Assembly: GCA_964472565.1 (NCBI GenBank)
Contig: CAYYNB010000133.1
Coordinates: 1 to 16,814, forward strand
Length of the DNA stretch: 16,814 nt
From: DATAMF01 sp964472565
GTDB lineage: Bacteria > Chloroflexota > Anaerolineae > Aggregatilineales > Aggregatilineaceae
Direction of reading: 5' to 3'
This document shows, piece by piece, positions 12,938-16,814 of this stretch (the first letter of the stretch is position 1; each line of letters opens with the position of its first letter). The translations under genes and the position numbers were made by a program. The notes under the pieces were generated by a model, which was not told the DNA's origin, searched no databases, and saw nothing but the letters and a program-made list of their open reading frames with translations.

Positions 12938-14874
12938 CCGCTACTGTATCTCGACGCGGATTTCTGAAGTTATCGGCGTGGGCCGGAACCGGCCTGGTGA
13001 TTGGGTTCCGGCTGGATGAGGTGGACGCGGCCCCGATCAATATGGCGCTGCAAGAGGCCGCTTTCGAGCCGAACGCCTATTTGCGGATCGGGGCGGATGG
13101 TACGATTCTGGTGCGCGTTCACCGCTCGGAAATGGGGCAAGGGGTGAATACGTCGATCCCGATGCTGGTCGCGGAAGAACTGGAAGTCGGGCTGGATGCG
13201 ATTACGATTGAACAGGCTCCACCAGATCGGGCGTATGGTGATCAGGTGACGGGCGGGAGCGTCAGCATTTCGTCTTCATTTCGCACGGTGCGAAACGCAG
13301 GCGCGGCAGCGCGGATGATGTTGATCGCGGCGGCGGCGCAGCAGTGGGGTGTGGACCCGGCAACGTGCCGCGCGGAAAACGGAGTCGTGATCCATGACGA
13401 ATCCCAGGCGGCTTATGCGGAACTGGTCGAGATCGCGGCGACCATGCCAGTGCCGGGGAACCGGGATATTCAGCTTAAAGAGCTGGGCGAATTTCGGGTG
13501 ATTGGACAGCCGCAGCCGATGCGCGACGGGCCGGATATGGTGACGGGACGGGCGCAGTTTTGCAGTGATATTCAACTGCCGGGCATGCTGATCGCCATGG
13601 TGACACACTGCCCGGTGTTCAGCGGCAAAGTCGCCAGTTTTGATGCCAGCGCGGCGCTGCAAGTTCCCGGCGTGAAGCAGGTGATCGAGATCGATGGCAG
13701 TGTGGCGGTTGTCGCGGAAACCACCTGGGCGGCGATGCAGGGCAGCAGCGCACTGGAGATTACCTGGGACGAGGGACGAGGCGCTGATTTGAGCAGCAGC
13801 GCGCAGCGGCAGCAGATTCTAGATGATGTGAAGCCGAACGATGATCCCAACCGGATCGAAGGGATTTATGAGGTTCCATTCCTGGCGCATGCGACACTCG
13901 AACCGATGACGTGTATCGCGGATGGGTGCGAGGTGTGGGCACCGACGCAGGATCGCCAGAGCGCCCAACGAGTTGCGGCGCGGGCGAGTGGATTTTCCGC
14001 CGGGGAAGTGATTGTGCATGTGCCGCTGATCGGCGGCGGCTTCGGGCGGCGGCTGCAAGTGGATTATGTGGAAGAAGCCGCTGCGATCTCAAAGGCGGTA
14101 GGCGCGCCGATCAAACTGTTCTGGACGCGCGAAGAAGATATGCAGCATGATTATTATCATCCCGCTGGATTCTTCCGCGCATTTGCGAACCTGGATGAGT
14201 CGGAGCGGGTGCAGCAGGTGCCGCTGGGCGGAATCGGCGGGGTGCCCACCGGGGCATGGCGGTCAGTCGATAATTTTGACGAAGCTTTCGTGTACTGCGG
14301 GTTTATGGATGAGGTGGCGGCAGCTACCGGCAAAGATCCGTTGGAGGTGCATCTGGCGGGGAGCAGCAGCGCGCTGCAAGCGGTGATCCAACTGGCGGCG
14401 GAAAAAGCCGGATGGGGAACACCGTTACCGGAAGGGTGGGGGCGCGGACTGGCGGCGTTCTCAACTTTTGGTGTGACGCCGGTGTGCCATATCGTGGAAG
14501 CATCGGTGGAGGATGGAAAAGTAATCGTTCACCGGGTGGTGAGCGCGGTGGACTGCGGGATTATTGTCAACCCGGATACACTGATCGCCCAGGTGGAAGG
14601 CGGCGTGATCTTTGGGCTGTCGGCGGCGCTGTACGGCGACGTGCCGATTGAAAACGGGCGCGCGCAGATCAGCAACTACCATAACTACCGCGTGCTGCGG
14701 ATTGATGAAACGCCTGTGATTGAGGTGTATATTCTGCCGAGCGAGAATGCGCCACAAGGAATCGGGGAAGGCGGCGTTCCGCCCGTTGTGCCCGCGCTGA
14801 TCAACGCACTTTACGCGGCGACGGGGAAACGGATCCGGCATATACCGATTCGCGCAGAAGATTTGCAGTCGTGA
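12934..14874 (+). CDS. iorB: Molybdopterin-binding large subunit, isoquinoline 1-oxidoreductase beta-like
   Basis: A 646-residue xanthine-dehydrogenase-family catalytic subunit. It begins with a Tat signal, SRRGFLK (6-12) and a hydrophobic stretch, so the folded heterodimer is likely exported with the small subunit carried along. Recognisable blocks are HRSEMGQGV, PMLVAEELEV, QVTGGS, LAHATLEPMTC, EVWAPTQD, IGGGFGRRL and FWTREEDMQHDYY, then DCGIIVNPDTL, VEGGVIFGLSAALYG and the end motif GIGEGGVPPVVPA, whose Glu is the expected catalytic base. Usual IorB proteins are about 700-780 residues. Here the segment between DMQHDYYHPAG and VPTGAWRSV is much shortened, and the stretch before YEVPFLAHA is also short. 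The reading frame is open throughout. Start follows AGGAGGTGA. Substrate is an aldehyde or N-heterocycle by family, not determinable here. Confidence 0.88.
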   Translation: MTATVSRRGFLKLSAWAGTGLVIGFRLDEVDAAPINMALQEAAFEPNAYLRIGADGTILVRVHRSEMGQGVNTSIPMLVAEELEVGLDAITIEQAPPDRAYGDQVTGGSVSISSSFRTVRNAGAAARMMLIAAAAQQWGVDPATCRAENGVVIHDESQAAYAELVEIAATMPVPGNRDIQLKELGEFRVIGQPQPMRDGPDMVTGRAQFCSDIQLPGMLIAMVTHCPVFSGKVASFDASAALQVPGVKQVIEIDGSVAVVAETTWAAMQGSSALEITWDEGRGADLSSSAQRQQILDDVKPNDDPNRIEGIYEVPFLAHATLEPMTCIADGCEVWAPTQDRQSAQRVAARASGFSAGEVIVHVPLIGGGFGRRLQVDYVEEAAAISKAVGAPIKLFWTREEDMQHDYYHPAGFFRAFANLDESERVQQVPLGGIGGVPTGAWRSVDNFDEAFVYCGFMDEVAAATGKDPLEVHLAGSSSALQAVIQLAAEKAGWGTPLPEGWGRGLAAFSTFGVTPVCHIVEASVEDGKVIVHRVVSAVDCGIIVNPDTLIAQVEGGVIFGLSAALYGDVPIENGRAQISNYHNYRVLRIDETPVIEVYILPSENAPQGIGEGGVPPVVPALINALYAATGKRIRHIPIRAEDLQS

Positions 14875-14887
14875 GGACAAAAACAGC

Positions 14888-16312
14888 ATGATCAATACGC
14901 TTTCATTTTCGGAGAAGCAAAATAATGTCATTCTTGGCGCGACGATTGGCCTACTCGGCGCGGTGGGAGCGCTGTTGATTGTGCTGCTCGGCCCGGTGAT
15001 CGGCTTCGGGCTGGTGTTCGGGCTGGCTGCCGGGCTGTATCTGCTGACGGATTTGAGCGGCGGATTGTATGCAACGCTGGTTATTGTGGCACTGCTGCCG
15101 TTTGCTAATTTCCCCGTTGATGTCGGACTCACGCCGACGCTGCTGGATGGCACACTAGGCGGCTTCCTGGTGGTGTATGCTTTCCAGTGGATGAGCGGGG
15201 AACGGCGTTTATTCCGCAATACGCCGATTACACCCGTCGTGGTTGGATTCACCGGGATTATGCTGTTCGCGTTTTTGATGGGGCTGCGGCATGCGTCGCT
15301 CACACCGCGCGTGATGCGGAATGTGGTGGAAATGGTGCTCAGCCTGGCATTGATCCCGATTCTGGTGGATGTGGTGCGGGATGAAAAAGCGCTGCGGCGG
15401 GCAACGGCTGTGATCATTCTGTGCGGGGCGGTGTCGGCGGCGCTGGGCATCGTGCTGTGGGTGATGAGCGATCCGTTGGCGGAAAGCCTGCTGTCGCGAT
15501 TGGGGCGACTGGGGTATCCGAGCGGGGGCGTGCTGCGGTACCGGGCCACCTACGGGGAAATCCTGAATGAGCGGGCGATTGGAACATGGGTTGATCCGAA
15601 TGCGTTTGGCGGATTTTTGCTGATGGTTGGGGCCGTGACGGCTCCGCAGTTGTTCGCGCGGGAACCGGTGCTGAAGCGGCAGGTGGTTGGCGGGGCGCTG
15701 GGATTGATCGGAATCGCGCTGTTCCTGACGGATTCGCGCGGGTCGATGCTGTCGCTGGGTGCGGCGTTCGTTTTTATCGCGGCGATCAAATACCGGAAAC
15801 TGTTGTGGATCATGGCTGCCATCGGGGTGATCGCGCTGTTTCTGCCGCCAACGCAGCGTTATATTGAAAAACTCGAAGCTGGATTCACGGCGCAGGACGT
15901 CGAAACACAGATGCGGCTGGGCGAATATAAGGATGCGATCCGGCTGATCGAGCGGCATCCGGTGATCGGCGTGGGATTCTCCGGCACGCCGGAAATTGAC
16001 CTGTACCTGGGTGTGGCGAATACGTACCTGACGATTGCATCAGCGGCGGGATTCGTCGGGCTGGCGGCATATTTGATTTTGTACGGGAGCGTGTTCGGGT
16101 ACAGCGCGCTGCATTACCGGAGAATCCAGGCGGCGGCGGGCATCAGCGATATGTGGCTGGGGCTGGCGGCGGGCCTGGTCGGGGTGCTGGTCGGCGGGGT
16201 GTTCGACCATTTTTACTTCAAGATCGCTCTGTTCCAGGCGACGATGGTGCTGGAATGGACGATCATGGGGCTGATGGTGGCGGCGACGCGATTGGCGGTG
16301 ATTAGTCGTTAG
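14888..16312 (+). CDS. O-antigen ligase / polymerase family membrane protein (Wzy/WaaL-like)
   Basis: A 474-residue polytopic protein with about eleven membrane segments. The diagnostic region is a large extracytoplasmic part with an NERAIGTWVDPNAFGGFL block, a helix with TDSRGSMLSL, and the block ERHPVIGVGFSG followed by NTYLTIASAAGFVGL. That HP-hGhG and N-T-Y-L pattern marks the O-antigen ligase/polymerase superfamily (PF04932). These enzymes join or polymerise glycans on undecaprenyl carriers outside the membrane, which fits the GT-C genes a few kilobases upstream. A GAGGA ribosome site overlapping the preceding iorB stop lies ten bases before the ATG. Co-transcription with iorAB is likely but probably not functionally meaningful. 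The last codons, VISR and the stop, lie inside a heptamer tandem repeat. Confidence 0.82.
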   Translation: MINTLSFSEKQNNVILGATIGLLGAVGALLIVLLGPVIGFGLVFGLAAGLYLLTDLSGGLYATLVIVALLPFANFPVDVGLTPTLLDGTLGGFLVVYAFQWMSGERRLFRNTPITPVVVGFTGIMLFAFLMGLRHASLTPRVMRNVVEMVLSLALIPILVDVVRDEKALRRATAVIILCGAVSAALGIVLWVMSDPLAESLLSRLGRLGYPSGGVLRYRATYGEILNERAIGTWVDPNAFGGFLLMVGAVTAPQLFAREPVLKRQVVGGALGLIGIALFLTDSRGSMLSLGAAFVFIAAIKYRKLLWIMAAIGVIALFLPPTQRYIEKLEAGFTAQDVETQMRLGEYKDAIRLIERHPVIGVGFSGTPEIDLYLGVANTYLTIASAAGFVGLAAYLILYGSVFGYSALHYRRIQAAAGISDMWLGLAAGLVGVLVGGVFDHFYFKIALFQATMVLEWTIMGLMVAATRLAVISR

Positions 16313-16336
16313 TTGTTAGTGATTAGTTCTTAGTAA
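16302..16336 (+). repeat. Tandem heptamer repeat TTAGTNN x5
   Basis: Five consecutive 7-base units: TTAGTCG, TTAGTTG, TTAGTGA, TTAGTTC, TTAGTAA. The first five bases are constant and the last two vary. The array starts inside the ligase gene and supplies its stop codon (TAG at 16310-16312), then continues into the gap. Confidence 0.85.
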
Positions 16337-16550
16337 GTAAATTACTGCGCGGGCCTGGTTGGGATCCCCCCACCCCCCCCTTGCCGTCTTCCTGAGGGGA
16401 AAAGTAGTGTTTCTGGTGACGCGCGACGGGGAGAATTGTTGATCTTCTGCGCAAGCCCACGTCCCTAGGAATGGCGCGTCGTGAGCGGGGCGGAAAGCGT
16501 GGGGCGGGATGTTCGTTGTATCGGGTATGAGTTGTGAAGGTGCGGCAATT

Positions 16551-16626
16551 CTGAGATATAGAATAGCACAGATGTGCTAATTTGTCATCACCATTGAGAT
16601 ACTAACTTGAATGACTAACTTGGATG
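16551..16626 (+). repeat. Dispersed repeat, right copy, with internal 13-bp tandem
   Basis: Matches 138-199 at both ends (CTGAGATATAG.ATAGCACA and CTAACTTGGATG). This copy also holds a 13-base tandem duplication: ACTAACTTGAATG (16601-16613) then ACTAACTTGGATG (16614-16626). The left copy has only one full unit. Confidence 0.75.
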
Positions 16627-16670
16627 GTGAATCCATTGGTCAGGGGCTTGACAGGGTATGAACGAGGAGC

Positions 16671-16692
16671 GTAAGGGCAGGTTTGCCCCTAC
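16671..16692. repeat. Short palindrome, shortened relative of 268-293
   Basis: GTAAGGGCA (16671-16679), loop GGTT, TGCCCCTAC (16684-16692) forms a 9-bp stem with one A-C mismatch. It reads as the 268-293 palindrome with part of the right arm deleted. Confidence 0.65.
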
Positions 16693-16751
16693 AGCTAAAC
16701 ATTACCCACAAATCAGGGATGAGGGGGAAACAGGCGTTAGGCGGTTGACCC

Positions 16752-16814
16752 CTATCCTCCCGGCCTCCTTTCCCCGCGCGCGGAGAAAGGAGGGGCAGGG
16801 CGCGGCAAGCCGAC
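16752..16814. repeat. Modular palindromic repeat, right copy (runs off the window)
   Basis: CTATCCTCCC, then CCTCCTTTCCCCG (16764-16776), CGCG, CGGAGAAAGGAGG (16781-16793), then GGCAGGGCGCGGCAAGCCG to the edge. The first part matches 9280-9320 and the second matches 341-365 and 9381-9394. It is the most complete copy in the window, joining modules found separately elsewhere. The right end is cut by the window. Confidence 0.75.

Larger units (their letters stand above)
16313..16814. other. Non-coding, repeat-dense right flank
   Basis: No gene is visible in these 502 bases. After the heptamer array come a C-rich run (16366-16380), a GAGGGGAAAA block near 16393-16402, about 150 bases without recognisable structure, then dispersed and palindromic repeats listed separately. 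The order and orientation mirror the left flank of the window. Confidence 0.8.

Noticed and set aside
14461..15549. 362-residue minus-strand open frame across the iorB/ligase junction
   Set aside because: Spans the antisense of two well-supported genes and has a Ser/Thr/Arg/Pro-rich composition with no recognisable domain.
15209..15958. 249-residue minus-strand open frame within the ligase gene
   Set aside because: Antisense shadow, rich in Gln, His and Arg; no motif.
1..16814. tRNA or rRNA genes, transposase or integrase, defence genes
   Set aside because: I looked for cloverleaf patterns, conserved rRNA blocks, transposase or recombinase motifs and known defence domains and saw none beyond the PIN/antitoxin pair.

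Overview
The window looks like chromosomal DNA from a G+C-rich, probably Chloroflexota-like (Anaerolineae or a relative) bacterium. This is inferred from protein architecture (GT-C membrane proteins with long C-terminal beta domains, a YfhO-type protein, an IorA/IorB pair, a signal-less SIMPL protein, an extra GyrB-like gene) and from intergenic DNA rich in palindromic GGGGC...GCCCCTAC repeats. No 16S, tRNA or marker gene settles the taxonomy.

Layout. 1-502 is non-coding and packed with dispersed and palindromic repeats. A SIMPL-domain gene (503-1102, minus) diverges from a three-gene plus-strand operon: calcineurin-like phosphoesterase (1150-1995), TrmB-like methyltransferase (2007-2666) and a GyrB-derived ATPase/transducer-only protein (2678-3841). 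The operon ends facing a hairpin terminator shared with a minus-strand SAM methyltransferase (3892-4695). The 4696-4881 gap holds a 20-bp inverted repeat that looks like an operator. Next come three large plus-strand membrane proteins of GT-C/YfhO type (4882-7125, 7122-9275, 9450-11717). The first two overlap by ATGA, and the third is separated by a repeat cassette. A decayed PIN toxin gene (11714-12121, minus) with its intact-looking antitoxin-like partner (12102-12329, minus) follows. Then come a two-gene molybdenum hydroxylase (iorA-like 12479-12937, iorB-like 12934-14874) and an O-antigen-ligase-family membrane protein (14888-16312). 16313-16814 is again non-coding and carries the same repeat families, in the same order and orientation, as the left end.

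How it fits together. The GT-C/YfhO trio and the ligase/polymerase-like protein suggest a surface-glycan function. The IorAB pair is an aldehyde or N-heterocycle oxidoreductase exported by a Tat signal on the large subunit. The most unusual unit is the phosphoesterase/TrmB-like/GyrB-like operon: the phosphoesterase keeps its metal ligands, while the TrmB-like protein has lost the family's FPDPWPK-type motif and the GyrB-like protein appears to have lost its catalytic Glu, its Mg-binding Asn and the whole TOPRIM half. The window is also a good example of a genome whose gaps are colonised by short palindromic repeats, including a heptamer tandem array that runs into a stop codon.
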